A stretch of DNA of 64,000 bases from assembly GCA_014529385.2 (NCBI GenBank), contig JABFUD020000363.1:1-64000 (forward strand), in the 5' to 3' direction. The stretch comes from Adiantum capillus-veneris. Taxonomy: Eukaryota; Streptophyta; Polypodiopsida; Polypodiales; Pteridaceae. Every line of letters begins with the position of its first letter. Within the stretch, counting starts at the first letter, position 1. A program made the translations under genes and the position numbers. Shown piece after piece: positions 45,639 through 57,077 of the stretch. The notes under the pieces were generated by a model, which did no database searches, was not told where the DNA came from, and was given only the letters and a program-made list of their open reading frames with translations.

Positions 45639-46196
45639 CTATTTTCTGCGCCGCACTTGTGGCACTAAACCATAATCCAAACAGCCAAATACACGCATGT
45701 ACTCAATAGATGGCTTTCTATCATGCCATGCTTTATATGGAGTCATAGACTCCAATGCTTTCACAGGACACCTGTTGAGTACATAAGTGGCACACATGAC
45801 AGCCTCGAGCCAAAACGAATGTCGTAAAGCTTGACTCTTGACCATACATCATGCCATTTCTATAAGAGACCTGTTTTTCCTCAACAACACCATTTTGTTG
45901 AGGCATATACCGCACTGTACATTGGTGTTTTATCCCACGACTAGCCAGAAATGCATTAAATTCATGAGACATATACTCCCCCCCTCCATCGCAATAGAGG
46001 GTGTCCATAATACATTTCGAGACATTTTCAACCATAGCAAGAAATGGCTTGAAGGACATGAACACTTCGGACTTAGCTTTAACGGATACACCCATGCATG
46101 CCTGGAGTAGTCATCAATGAAATTCATTAAGTACAAGTAATTTCCCAAGGACTGAGTTTGCATAGGCCCACAAACATCACTATGCACAAGTTGCAA
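45639..46196 (-). pseudogene. Copia integrase, frame-shifted
   Basis: Blocks LVHSDVCGPMQTQSLG and FIDDYSRHAWVYPLK (first Asp), then CDGGGEYMSHEFNAFL (second Asp) and QQNGVVEEKQ (Glu), then FWLEAVMCATYVLNR and GCLDYG. Two or more shifts. Confidence 0.85.
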
Positions 46197-46453
46197 TTTG
46201 CATGTAGCACGAATGACCCATCCTTTGGAAACTTAGCATGCTGCATTTTACCCAAAATACAGCCTTCACAAATATGTTTGACAGGTGCTTCAAGAGGCGG
46301 CAAAGAAGAACCATATCAAATTTTTGCAAACGCAGCAAACTGGCAAAATGCAGATACCCAAAACGTGCATGCCACAGTTTTGCATCTGAAACAGCCCTTG
46401 AATCTGCAACTGCATTTGCAAAATTTTATCCACACTTGTCATACAAAGTGAGC

Positions 46454-47359
46454 TTATACAACCCACGGCACAAAAGATGCAACAATTTCATCACCAAAAC
46501 TGAGATCATGAACTGTACATCTCTCATCCACAAATTTGACTATAAGTCCAAGTCTAGCAAGTGCAGATACAGACAAAAGATTCTTTTTGATCCTAGGTAC
46601 ATAAAGTGCATCAACAAGTGTGAAAGAACTGCCATTTGCAACAATAAGCACAATCTTTCCAACTCCCTGAACCGGATAAGAGGCATTGTTGGCACAAGTG
46701 ACTGAATTTCCATGAGGGACAGACTCGAGAGAGGTGAACAATTCACGATGTGAGGTAATGTGCTTTGTAGCACCACTGTCGAAATACCACACATGTGAAT
46801 CTATAGTAACTGACATGCATGCATCATGGACAACAGGATTGTAAGTGCACTCTGCACTAAAAGCCCATTCTGCATCAACATCAACATCACAGTCTCCTTT
46901 CACAGAGGACTTAACAATAGCTACATTTGTAGTGGAACCAACATTTGCAATGGAACCGTCCTCTTTCTTCTTAGCCTCTTTGGCCTTCAACTTAGGACAC
47001 TGCTTGATCAAGTGATCATTAGCTTTACAATAATGGAAACGCATCTTCTCTTTGCCCTTATCACCAGAATTTCCAAACGAATTGCTGCCAGTAGAAGCAT
47101 TAGAAACAAGTGATTTTCCACTCGTAGAAGAACCATAAGAAGTGGTTGCATTGCTGTTACCACCCTTTCTTTGAGCAGCAATAAAAGCCTGTTCAACTGC
47201 ACGCTGTCTAGTCCTGTTTTTTCTGGAAAGTGACTCTTGCGACAGCAATGTGCACAATGCATCAAACTTGACAACTTCAGGATTTCCTTGGGTCATAAGT
47301 CTCCAAGTACTAGCAAAAGTATAGTAAGAGTCTGGCAAGGCATCAAGAACAGTTTGCAC
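46454..47359 (-). CDS. Copia gag-protease open frame
   Basis: A 301-residue frame. The N-terminal gag part reads LPDSYYTFASTW. The zinc knuckle FHYCKANDHLIKQCP has lost its first Cys to Phe. The protease active site is intact as WYFDSGATKHIT. The C-terminal part reads VDALYVPRIKKNLLSV, the usual link toward integrase. The start is at a deletion against the shortened 5' LTR, so the gag N-terminus is missing. Confidence 0.8.
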   Translation of the reverse strand: MQTVLDALPDSYYTFASTWRLMTQGNPEVVKFDALCTLLSQESLSRKNRTRQRAVEQAFIAAQRKGGNSNATTSYGSSTSGKSLVSNASTGSNSFGNSGDKGKEKMRFHYCKANDHLIKQCPKLKAKEAKKKEDGSIANVGSTTNVAIVKSSVKGDCDVDVDAEWAFSAECTYNPVVHDACMSVTIDSHVWYFDSGATKHITSHRELFTSLESVPHGNSVTCANNASYPVQGVGKIVLIVANGSSFTLVDALYVPRIKKNLLSVSALARLGLIVKFVDERCTVHDLSFGDEIVASFVPWVV

Positions 47360-47569
47360 AAGGGAACTGTTTCAAATGACTTTACCTGCAGAAATAAGTT
47401 GCTCATTGATAGGTGTGCAATAAGATGTGCAATGGAAAAATTGATAGCCCTAGAGTGAGGGACGTATATACAATGCACGGGGAAAAAACCTCCTAATGAG
47501 GGAAAAAATGCCCCGGCGGCCTAAGTGTGTTCACACATGTCACTACCACATGTATATGGTAACAAACCA

Positions 47570-47735
47570 AGGGCTTTCTAGACAACACATCTGCCACTAA
47601 ATTCTTTTGTCCTTGAACATGGACTATCTAGAAATGGAACCGTAATAGGATGTTAGCCCACCTCATCTACTTTTTCGAAAGCTGCTTCTGTGACGAGAAG
47701 TAGCATAAACTCTGATAATCTGTGTTTGGAACCCC
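47570..47735 (-). pseudogene. Gypsy RNase H end, right half of the copia-split element
   Basis: The minus strand reads VHVQGQKNLVADVLSRKPL and continues across the copia insertion into VQAISVIHHQ at 43889. This proves that copia landed in this gypsy. It is truncated at ~47735 by LINE sequence. Confidence 0.75.
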
Positions 47736-49210
47736 ATGGTTAGCACTCAGAGAGGCCACTTGGTTGATAGTCAACCTCATGTTTCCTGGGGTCCCATGGC
47801 AGCGGGTCCAACGCGCTCTTTAGGTGACTGGTTACAGTTTTCAGGCTTGTCAGAGGAGTTGCAGGGTTTCCAGTGCTACAGGGCATGAGAGGGGTGGAGA
47901 GCATGTGCCAGGACATCTCAGAGGCAGTTCCAGCTGACTGGCTCACACCTCTCGAGCCAGTAGCACCCAGGTGGATGGGAGCCTTCACACGACCGGAGGT
48001 TCTCATCTCAGTCCAGGCCTGCTTAGAGACTGTTCCCTCCCTTTTTTTCGAGTTACAGGGTGAGGAACGCTTACAACAAGTTGCAGTAGAGGCCCCGCAG
48101 GTGGCAGAGTGCTGTTTTCAGAGGATTTGAGTGGTGGGCATCTGTGGGAGGACTTGTGTCATCGATCCTGACCCATCAGCTCTTGAGACTGGATACTGGA
48201 GACTGTGGGCTTGGGAGTGCTTTCCACTGACACGAGTACAGTGGGATCCTGGAGAGTGGCTTTGGAGGGACCCTTTCTCTTCTGCAAACCACCCAGGTGT
48301 CCCTTTCTTTCAGTACACTATTCGACTGGGACGTCACATACTAGCAACACACAGAGAGGCTTGCCTCGCTGCAGCACCTCATTGGCAGGAGGAGGGTCTC
48401 ATAGCTAAGTTCTTGGCAGCCTTTTGGGAGAGGTTGTGGGACTCCAGACAGCCGAGGCGAGTCACCTTGTTTCAATGGCTGGTAGCACACAGAGCTACAG
48501 CAGTTGGGAGCTGGCTAGTGCATAGTGGTCTCTCGGCCGCATGTGCAGCTTGTGACCATCTTGTGGAGAGTCAGCGTCACTCTCTTTGGGACTGTCCTTT
48601 GGCACAGCAGGTGTGTCTTCGTGTTCTTCGGCTAATGCCTACTCTTTCCACGGCTCGACGGTACACTTGGGGAGCAGTTGCTTGGTCCACCCTCACGGGC
48701 CCGGCACTTCAATTTGAGCTATCTTCCACCAACAGGATGATAGTGATGCAGGGGGGCGACCTACACTCCAGCCTGCCGCCCACAGAACTTACTCCACAGG
48801 AGTGGTGCAGTGAGAGAGAGGAGTGTTGGGAGCTCATCAGTGGCCTGGCACTCTTGTTCATCTGGCGGGCCCGTTGCTTCCGTATCTTTGAGGCTCGCCC
48901 TGTGCCACCAGCAGAGACTGTTCGCGGTCTTTGGCTAGAGCTGATCCACACTCTTAGAGGAGAGCTCGAGAGACTACAGGGCAGCTCCGACCGCATGCGG
49001 GAGCGCAGAGAGGCTTTCCTTCGACTCTGGCGTCCTGGGCCTTTCTACACCATGGTCCAGGGTGTACTCAAATGGCACTACCGACCACCTGTGTGGCTTT
49101 TCCCTCCTTCCATCTCTTGATTTAGCCTCTTTGTACAGTTGATGTTTTTCATTGGGAGAGTCTCCCCATCATGCTTGTTTTAGCCCTCTCTCGTAGAGGT
49201 GGTTGTAGCC
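47736..49210 (+). mobile_element. Plant L1-type LINE, 5' truncated, left part
   Basis: 48131-49120 is an open frame of 329 residues: the ORF2 C-terminus with zinc-binding reverse-transcriptase tail. It reads RRVTLFQWLVAHRATAVGSW, ACAACDHLVESQRHSLWDCP (CxxC-HxxxxxC) and LFIWRARCFRIFEARP. The upstream 47740-48130 is in another frame. The 3' UTR runs into TTGTAG-CC, where a solo LTR interrupts it; the last ~48 bases are at 50313-50360. Relatives lie at 3.0-4.4, 51.3-52.6 and 63.5-64.0 kb. Confidence 0.85.
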
Positions 49211-50312
49211 TGTCACGTGACACATCCCAACCCTATGTGTCCGTGGACAAGCTACACCACAGCAGAGTTCAGTCAGTTCAGTCGAGTCTAGATTAGCAGT
49301 GACCTGGCACTTTTGTGAGTCTATTCGTAGACCGTGCATGCCTAGTCACTTAGCATAGATGCATATCCTCCGATTGCACACAGCATGATCATCGGAATTC
49401 CCATCAGAATCCATTAGCATCAGTTAGGGGAATTTTCCAGTGCATTTAGCCTATTTTCCTATTTATTGGGATTTTCACTTATTATCTTTAAGTGACTTTC
49501 CAACAAAAGTAGGTAAGGCAATTTTGCTAAGTTAATATATAAGCAAACCCAAGTTAGCACTTTTTGGCAGAAGAGGCAGCAGGAGCCCCCCGCAAGAGCT
49601 GGCGTTTTCAGCCTAGCCTGGATCGCCAACACCCCAAGAACCCTAGCGCTACTAGATAACTGCCATCGCCAGCAGAATTCACCAGCATTGCTAGTGTTTT
49701 TCCAAAGCAGCCAAATCAGCGTTTTTGATTTGCAGATTCAGATCAGCAGTAGTGTTTTGGTAAAGGCAGATCCAGCCAGCGTTTTCAGTTTCAGCCCTAA
49801 TCTGCATTAGACCACAGAGTTTTTCAGCCTTATGCACAGTAGCAGATCAGCCCCCGAATGGTTGCAGATGTTCCCCCATTTTCAGCCATAAAAACGCAGC
49901 CAAAACAGTCATTTTCAGCCACCGAAACAGTCCCGAAATTCAGCGATAAGAAGATCACAGATTTCAGCCATCAAGTCGTCGTCGTCACCACCGTCGTCGT
50001 CATCGGCATAGTCCCATTGCATCAGTCCATTGCATACGCATTGTACACCTTAGCGCAATCGAATTAGACCACTCTTGCCGATGAGAGTGGGGCCTTCGGA
50101 AGAGGGTTTTACAACCTCTCGGTGTCGTATCTATTCTCTCTCCTTCTCTCAGTCTCATTCACTTGCACGCACAATATCCACTCACTTTGTTCGTGACCAC
50201 AGCACTCTACAAGACGGAAAGCTCTCTCTTTCCCTAAGAACTAAAAGGAACCTTGAGCAATAAAGATCACTAATTTTGAGAAAATACAACATTCATTCCG
50301 CTGCACCTAACA
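49211..50312 (+). mobile_element. Solo LTR, 1102 bp, with TAGCC target duplication
   Basis: Starts TGTCACGTGACACATCC and ends CACCTAACA. TAGCC lies on both sides (49206-49210 and 50313-50317). LINE sequence is continuous when it is removed: GTTGTAGCC joins CCTATGGGCA, as in the uninterrupted LINE at 63.5 kb. It is homologous to the LTRs of 59939-63478. Confidence 0.9.
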
Positions 50313-50360
50313 TAGCCCTATGGGCAGTTTCATTAACTAATAGAAGGATCTTTTTCTCGG
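50313..50360 (+). mobile_element. LINE 3' end separated from its body by the solo LTR
   Basis: TAGCCCTATGGGCAGTTTC through AAGGATCTTTTTCTCGG equals the 3' end of the LINE at 63479-64000. Here it is not followed by poly(A). Confidence 0.8.
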
Positions 50361-50680
50361 GAATTTTTTTTTTCTTGAAAGCTTGCCAAGTACTTGGAGT
50401 CTGCTGCTTGGTAACCATCAACATCTGCATGGTACTGTCTCTGAGAAAAACAGCAGCTCGAAACAAATCTTGGATCCTTCTCTTGCAAGTGATCTTAATG
50501 GCTTATGCCCTGTAAGACATGAGCGGTGAAGACGGGAGCGCGCCCGATGCGTGATGAAGTAAGGGTGGGAGTGGCTAGTAAGTCTGGGTTGGAGGGCGAA
50601 GATACCTCAAATAAAAATCCAATAGCTCTGTCTGCTCTTTTGTAGGACCGGTATGCTTTTAAAAAAGCACACGCCTAATG
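50361..50680 (-). repeat. Dispersed repeat and internal edge of the following LTR element
   Basis: A T9 run at 50364 on the plus strand could be the poly(A) of a minus-strand retroposon. 50480-50560 is an inverted copy of 31335-31430 (GCATCGGGCGCGCTC, AGGGCATAAGCC). No coding evidence. Confidence 0.4.
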
Positions 50681-50692
50681 CTTTGATACCAC
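50681..50692 (-). other. Primer-binding site (initiator tRNA-Met type)
   Basis: On the minus strand TGGTATCAAAGC directly follows the LTR end CTTGTGACA. It differs at one base from the usual plant TGGTATCAGAGC. Confidence 0.7.
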
Positions 50693-51335
50693 TGTCACAA
50701 GAAGGGCACCACGTGTCAATAGAAAAGAACAGACTGAACACTCTTTTAGCACTTCAATAACAACTGAACTGAAAGAGAGAGACGACACGTGACACGGAGT
50801 AGCGGAATTCCACCCCAGAGAGTATTGGCCCCAAACCTTGGCGCCCCTTTCGGTATTTCTTTATATTGCATCAACACAGTACAAGCCGATACTCCAGACT
50901 CTGCACCTTCTCTATGAAGCATGCCAGAGAATGAGCCCTAACCTCATATTTAAAGGCCCCTTGGCCTAAAAAGTGGTTTACAATAAAAAGCCTTCAAACT
51001 TAAAAGCATTTGGTCCAAAAGCAAAGCCAAGAATCAGCCAGCGCAGAACGCGAAAATTTGTACAGCCTGCCACGTCATCAGCCAGCGCAGAACGCGAAAA
51101 TTTGTACAGCCTTGGCCTAAAAAGTGGTTTACAATAAAAAGCCTTCAAACTTAAAAGCATCTGGTCCAAAAGCAAAGCCAAGAATCAGCCAGCGCAGAAC
51201 GCGAAAATTTGTCAACGCAATTTTCAAAATTTTGCCACATCATCAATTTGTGTGTGTGTGCAGGTCCTGCTTTATTTTAATCCTTTGTCACTTGGTGCCC
51301 CATCGAACGGGGTCCCCATAAGTTGGTAGGACTTC
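50693..51335 (-). repeat. 5' LTR, main part (minus strand)
   Basis: Homologous to 9246-9812 inverted. It contains the conserved module (50827-50858) and an internal ~150-bp tandem duplication (50963 and 51113 both start TTGGCCTAAAAAGTGG). Its first ~100 bases lie beyond a LINE insertion at 52620-52723. Confidence 0.75.
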
Positions 51336-52619
51336 TTTTTTTTTTTTTTTTGGAAAAAGCAGGGCTATATATTACTGAGTACAAGATAATCCCCAGCGGA
51401 TGCCAAAATAGCCTATCACGTGGGGTGTACAAGCTGAATGTATGGTTGAGAGCCACTATAGTGACAACTCGACTAGAACAAGCTCATGGTGGTCTGTATG
51501 AGGAGTGGAGGAGAAACCACTGAGGAGGTGCATAATGCCATGTAATCTGTCCACCTATAAGTGTGAAGAAGAGTGGAGATCGGGCCCAACGCCGAAGGAA
51601 GTCAAATCGACGAGCCTCGGCTTCTCTAGATGTACCTGAGGAAGAATCCCACTGCCAAATGAGGGTGTGAATGATGTCCAACCAAATGGCAGTGAGGGTA
51701 TCTGGTAGGAGCTAGGGAGCCGCACTGAGAATATGAAGACAACGAGCTCTCCAAACATTCCAGAGTGCAATGCTAGTGATGACTGAGAAGATTTCATCTC
51801 GTGTCTGAGGATCCCCTTGCCAAGCAATCTGTGGTAACATAGCCAAAGTCCCTCGCCGGTAACCAGTCATGGTAAGCATAAGAGCTGGATCTGTGTCTGA
51901 GCCCTCATAGAAAAGATGCGGTCCGGGCATCGGCATCAACCAGGAGACATATCCCCAAGTGAGAAATCCATGATGAACACCAGCTCTCCTAAGTAAAAAG
52001 CAAACTGCTAGCCAAACTGCATGAGAAGACGAGCATGACCAAAGGCAGTGTGCAGGTGACTCAGGTAGGCGCAAAGAACAGCGAGTACATAACGGATCAT
52101 GACCCATAGAAGCTAACCAAGTCCCAACTGGAAGTCCCGCATGTGCAGTCATCCACAGGAAAAAGGAAATACGACGAGCCACATGTAAATCCCAGATGGC
52201 TGACCAAAACTGCTGTAGATAGGCATGGGAGAGACCTGAATGTAACCAGAAACGCATACGAGTGGGCTGCTCTGGGTGCTGTCTCATCAAAGCGAATCTT
52301 CCAATTCTGACTGTGTACTCAAAGAATGATACATGTACGCCGGTGGGGTTAGAGTGAGGCCAATGCCACTCTCCTGGGTCCCAATAAAGCTGAGATAGGG
52401 CACGACCCTCCCACACCCAAAGCCTCCAAAGTGCAGCATCAGCGGGAGCAAAACGGGAGTCAACACAACGACGCTTCCCGCGGGAGCCAACTACTCGTAT
52501 GGCCTCCCATCGAGCCCCGGGGTAGACAAGGCGTGGAGAGGTAGGAGCATATGTCAGCCTAGCATGCATCCCCGAAGAGTAGTCAGTATCAACTGTGAAC
52601 AGCATGGTGTCGAAACGAA
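51336..52619 (-). mobile_element. LINE (L1-type, 5' truncated) inserted in the LTR
   Basis: Poly(A) appears as T run 51336-51351. The ORF 51712-52605 (297 residues) is the ORF2 C-terminus: RRISFFLWMTAHAGLPVGTW, CTRCSLRLPESPAHCLWSC and VWRARCLHILSA; a further piece lies in 51484-51681. It is bordered by GAAGAAGAAG and GAAGTCC from the LTR, consistent with a short purine target duplication. It is a different subfamily from 47.7 kb. Confidence 0.85.
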
Positions 52620-52723
52620 CTTCTTCTTCTATTACTTGTTCTTCTTAGGGTTTAGGCCCCTCGGCCGACATCTGCAAGTTGGCTCCCTTCTTCACGGCTT
52701 TGACACATCAACAGTTTGTTACG
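52620..52723 (-). repeat. First ~100 bases of the LINE-split LTR
   Basis: The reverse strand matches 9133-9240 (AACAAACTGTTGATGTGTCA, GGCCGAGGGGCC, AAGAAGAACAAG). The very first bases have changed. Confidence 0.65.
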
Positions 52724-52730
52724 GGGAGCG

Positions 52731-52732
<2 letters not shown>

Positions 52733-52827
<95 letters not shown>
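52733..52827. repeat. (GA)n microsatellite
   Basis: About 47 units between the LTR end and a PPR fragment. Confidence 0.95.
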
Positions 52828-53126
<299 letters not shown>

Positions 53127-53151
53127 AAGAAAGATTTTTAACGTCTATGTC

Positions 53152-53167
53152 AGGCCGAAATCGGCCT
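53152..53167 (-). ncRNA. 3' terminal hairpin of LINE copy 2
   Basis: AGGCCGA-AA-TCGGCCT is a near-perfect inverted repeat, ~30 bases from the end of the element. The neighbouring CTCATAGG is shared with LINE copy 1. Confidence 0.5.
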
Positions 53168-53357
53168 ATGAGACAAATCAAATGTACATGGCGTGTATGT
53201 CATCCGTCTATCGGAAAGACAAATGAAACAAAACTGATACAAAACTGAACTGAATGTAGGTAATGGAGTATCTGAGGAGGGATGGGGTTCTATCTCTAGG
53301 GGTATATGCATGTCTATATGCTCAAGGTAGTACAATCATGAGAATGCATCAAGCTCT

Positions 53358-55904
53358 CTAGCTCCATCCTGTACAAATGGGAGGATGTAAGATGTGGTAC
53401 ATGGGCGGGGCTGGTGCCAAGGCTACCCGGATGAAAGCTGTCGGGTCGGCCCTCATCTGAGCTACTCGCTCCTCAATGGCACGGCGCTCCCGGGCTCGGA
53501 TCTCCTCGATCTGTCGGTGGTGGGAGCTCACGCCCCTGTAGCCTGTGACTCGTGGTCGTCGTCTAGCTCGGTTCACCTCCGCCTGTGGGAGTGTCACTCC
53601 TCTCTGAGTATCTGGTGAGGTAGGGGTGGCAATCCTCTGAAAGAAGTCTGTGAGCTGCGACTGTCTCCCCTCTGTCTGTGTAGCTGTGCGTGGCTGTAGT
53701 AGTGTGTCCCGATGGCTCTGTATCTCTAGTAAGAAACGTCCGAGCTGTCTCTGATCTCGAGAGTCCATGATCTCTCAGAGAGTGGGCTGTCCTCTGAATA
53801 AGGCCTCATACCTGCCTCTGATCTCAGTGTATGCTCTGCATCTACATACAAAGTGCTCCTCACTCTCCACCTCCTCTGTGCAGGCTCTGCAGACTCGCTC
53901 CTCCCTGGGAACACCAGTATGTCTCCCGATCTCAATCTCTAACCTGTGTGAAGCCACTCTCAGCTGACCAATCGCCACCCGTGAGCTATGTGGCATATAT
54001 GTGTCCATATAGCGTGGTCTCTGTATGAACCCCCTAGACAATATGGTGAGAAACTGGTCTCTGTAATCTGACATCCTCGTCCCCAAGCCAGGTGACTCCC
54101 AGACCCTCCTAGTGTATAGCTGCCACAGATCCTGTCTCAATACCAAGTTTCTCTCACTGCGAGAGAGGTGAACAGATGGTGAGTGGGGGTCGTACTGGAA
54201 TGGTGGTAGGCTCTCCATGTCAAGACCGTGTCCCTCAAACCATGCTCTGACCTGTGAGTACCAAGCTCTCGCATGCCCACTCTCTGATAGCTGTATAGCT
54301 GCCTCAAATGCTCTACGAGTAAGTCTGTCAGGAGGTAGCTCTCTCATCCTCTGGATGAAGCAGACTGTCTGGAATAATGCCTCTACAACCATAGGTGGTG
54401 TGGCGAGCTCGGCTCTAATAATGTCATGTGGCACTGTCTTCTTGCTGCGGAGCAAGCGTGAGCTCATACATACCTGTGGCCTCTCAAGCTGTGTCCACTG
54501 GTCATCCGTCAATCCTGGTGCCCATATTGCCGCCGAGTACATCAGGGCCGGGGTGACTAAGGTGTCAAAAAGCCAGCCCTTCGTGCGGGGCTCCTGAAAG
54601 TGTGCCTGGTGGCATCTCCGCTCTAGCATGGTCAGAGCTGCATATCCTCGGGTGAGCCTGTCAGCAGCAGCCTGCCTCATAGTGAAGGGTCCTGGTAGGC
54701 TGGTGAATGTGATGCCAAGATAGACATAGGAGGTGACTACATCAACCTGTCCTCCTGCTGCTGTGAAGGTGGCAGCGCTCCTCACTGCACTGGATGTGTG
54801 AAAGATCATGACCTTGGTTTTGCCAAGGTTCACAGTCAACCCCTTGTGTGTGCTGAATTCGTCCAAGGCCTCAAGATGGCGTTGCAAGCCCTCGGGTGAC
54901 TCTGAAATCAACACAATATCATCAGCATATAACATGATGTGGACCGGAGTACCTGCCAAGTCGCTCCCCTCTCCCCCTGCTCGTAGTATGTAGTCGGAGA
55001 TCTCGTCGATGTAGAGCCCAAAGAGTGTCGGGGAGAGTGGGCATCCTTGCTTAACACCAATGGTGCTAGCAATGGTCTCTGAAAAGCCGCCTGGGCAACG
55101 AACCCGACCCGTCACCCTCTCGTAGAGAGTATATATGGCCCAAATCATCTCTGTCGGTACCCCAATGCTGTGAAGGCGCTGGAAGAGTCTCTCGCGTGGG
55201 ACTGTGTCAAAGGCCTTGTGGAAATCCACAAAGCAGCAGAAAAGCCTCTTCTTCCGCGCCTTTGCCCCATCAATGAGGCAGCGCAGAACGAAGATGTGGT
55301 CAGTGGTGGAGAAAGCTCGTCTGAAACCTGCCTGGCCTGGGGCTCGTAAACCCTCGGTCTCTGCGTAGCAGCTAAGCTGTGCCTCAAGTACTGCTCCATA
55401 TAGTTTGGCCATCGTGTGGCCAATCATGATAGTCCTGTAGTTCCCTGGGTCCAGGGTGTCGCCAGATTTGTGGATAGGCACTATGGTGTGCTGTGTCCAC
55501 TCCTCTGGGAAGCCCTCCCCTATAGCCCGGTTGAAGACATGTGCAATCAACGGGGCTATAGTGGAGGCCGCATAAATGATGTGCTCACTCTGTAATCCAG
55601 TGTGGTCAGCTGATCGTCTGTGCTGCATGCGGCGTATGGCCCTCTCTACCATCTCTGCTGTAAAGAAGGAGGAGCACGTGGGGCGTGGCTCATGTGGCTG
55701 TGGGATAGGAGGCTGCCCTGGCACCTCATAGAGGCGCTCTGCATAATCATGCCATATCTGTGGATCCTCAATAGCTGTGGTCGGACGTGGCTCGCGCAGG
55801 GTGCGCCATGCCGTTGCGCTATCTATGCTCATGAATAGGCGGTATAGCTCAAGCTCCTGTGCCTCTTCGAATGCTCGCCGCTTTTGGCGTGTCAGCGTCT
55901 TCAT
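53358..55904 (-). pseudogene. LINE copy 2 ORF2 reverse transcriptase and C-terminus
   Basis: 709 open residues (55904-53775), then TGA, then 53768-53358 in the same frame. Polymerase motifs: TIVPIHKSGDTLDPGNYRT, GQAGFRRAFSTTDHI, CFVDFHKAFDTV, KQGCPLSPTLFG and YADDIVLIS. The C-terminal zinc motif is CRACTEEVESEEHFVCRC, then YTEIRGRYEALF. The TGA at 53775 lies 24 bases past that block, so most of the enzyme is uninterrupted. Confidence 0.92.
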
Positions 55905-55907
55905 ATC

Positions 55908-57077
55908 TCATCTGGCCTCTCTCTCTGTGATCTCTCCTAAGGCTCGCCGTGCACGGAGGCGTCGGTATAACTCTCTGCACTCATCATCATACCAGCGGTT
56001 CTGAGGCATAGTCCCGGGAGGGGGAGTGCGTCCTGTGTGAGTGGTGTGTGGAAAAGAGCTAATAGCTGAAGTGTGGAGAACGGAAGAGATATGTGATGTG
56101 AGAACTGAGAGTGGTGTGGATGGGTGGAGGAGGCATAGGCCATGCTCGACCTCGGCTGAGTAAAGAGAGGCTAGCTCATGTGTGAAATGGATGGTGGTGT
56201 GTGGAGTGTGTGCTGTGGAGCTATGTGGGATGGTATCTCCGGTGATGGAGAAAGAGAGGTATGTGTGGTCGGCTCCGATGGGTATGGGTGGAATGGTGAA
56301 GGATGTGATAAGGTGTGTAGCCTCCCTGGGTCCCATAATATAGTCGACTGTACTCCCCCCTCCCTCTGTAACTCCATGTGGCATACAAGTCAGGCCCCCT
56401 GAGGTGGGCCACTGGGCCATCCCGTTGTAAATAACGAGACGGTGCTGGGAGCCAAGTCGAAGTAGGTGTCGTCCGTAGGCTGTGACTGGAGCTCTGTCTG
56501 CTGTATCTCTCATAGTAGCCTCCTCATCTAGAGTGTGTAGTGCCTCTGGGTCCTCGTGGTCATATGTCTCACACTGCTCACTGCGCGTACGAGCATTGAA
56601 GTCTCCCATAAGAAAGACTTCACCCAGTGTGGAGTACTCCATAATCTCCTCCGTGAGGCATGCGTACGGTGACTCCTGCTCAATAGGGGCGAATCTGGAG
56701 CCTGTGGGAGCAAAGTAGCAAAGGGCAATGTAGACGATCCTGTCTCGTGAGAGCTCGAGGCGAATCCACATGTATCGGGCCTGTGGGTCCCGGGCAACAA
56801 TCTGTAGTCTGCTGTGAAGCCCCTGTCTAAAAAGTATAGCCACTCCTCCTGAGCCGCGAGTGGTGTGCTGGCGCATACATCCTCGATGTAGAGACTCCCA
56901 TTGGAAACCATGTATCCGTGGTAACCCTCTCTCTGGGCTCTCGTGTGTCTCTGTAAGTAGAATGATGTCTCGACCTCTCATCACCTCCTCAAGTCTCTCT
57001 GGGTGTGTCCATAGGTCTCCATTGCAATTCCAAACCGTGACATGAATCTCCTCGTGTGTCCCACAGGCCGCGAGTCC
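55908..57077 (-). CDS. LINE copy 2 ORF2 endonuclease domain
   Basis: In frame with ORF1 immediately after its TAG stop. No ATG occurs between that stop and the catalytic WNCNG, the first being at 56984. Blocks: VTVWNCNG, LLTETHESP, RYMWIRLEL, MGDFNART, GGSTVDYIMG and GADHTYLSF. It ends TMPQNRWYDDECREL then TGA 55908-55910. The lack of an upstream ATG suggests expression by readthrough, reinitiation or a non-ATG start. Confidence 0.88.
   Translation of the reverse strand, partial: GLAACGTHEEIHVTVWNCNGDLWTHPERLEEVMRGRDIILLTETHESPERGLPRIHGFQWESLHRGCMRQHTTRGSGGVAILFRQGLHSRLQIVARDPQARYMWIRLELSRDRIVYIALCYFAPTGSRFAPIEQESPYACLTEEIMEYSTLGEVFLMGDFNARTRSEQCETYDHEDPEALHTLDEEATMRDTADRAPVTAYGRHLLRLGSQHRLVIYNGMAQWPTSGGLTCMPHGVTEGGGSTVDYIMGPREATHLITSFTIPPIPIGADHTYLSFSITGDTIPHSSTAHTPHTTIHFTHELASLYSAEVEHGLCLLHPSTPLSVLTSHISSVLHTSAISSFPHTTHTGRTPPPGTMPQNRWYDDECRELYRRLRARRALGEITEREAR

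Larger units (their letters stand above)
43890..47564 (-). mobile_element. Ty1/copia retrotransposon lacking reverse transcriptase
   Basis: The 3' LTR is 43890-44116 (227 bp, TGTTACC to CCAACA on the element strand) with polypurine tract CAAGGGGGA. The 5' LTR is reduced to ~47426-47564. AACCA flanks the element (43885-43889 and 47565-47569). Order on the minus strand: gag and protease 47359-46454, integrase ~46200-45639, the very start of RT ~45150-45055, RNase H 45011-44285. The RT core with its YVDD box is missing. Confidence 0.88.

Noticed and set aside
53394-55838. Plus-strand frames across LINE copy 2
   Set aside because: They are shadows of the strongly conserved minus-strand reverse transcriptase.
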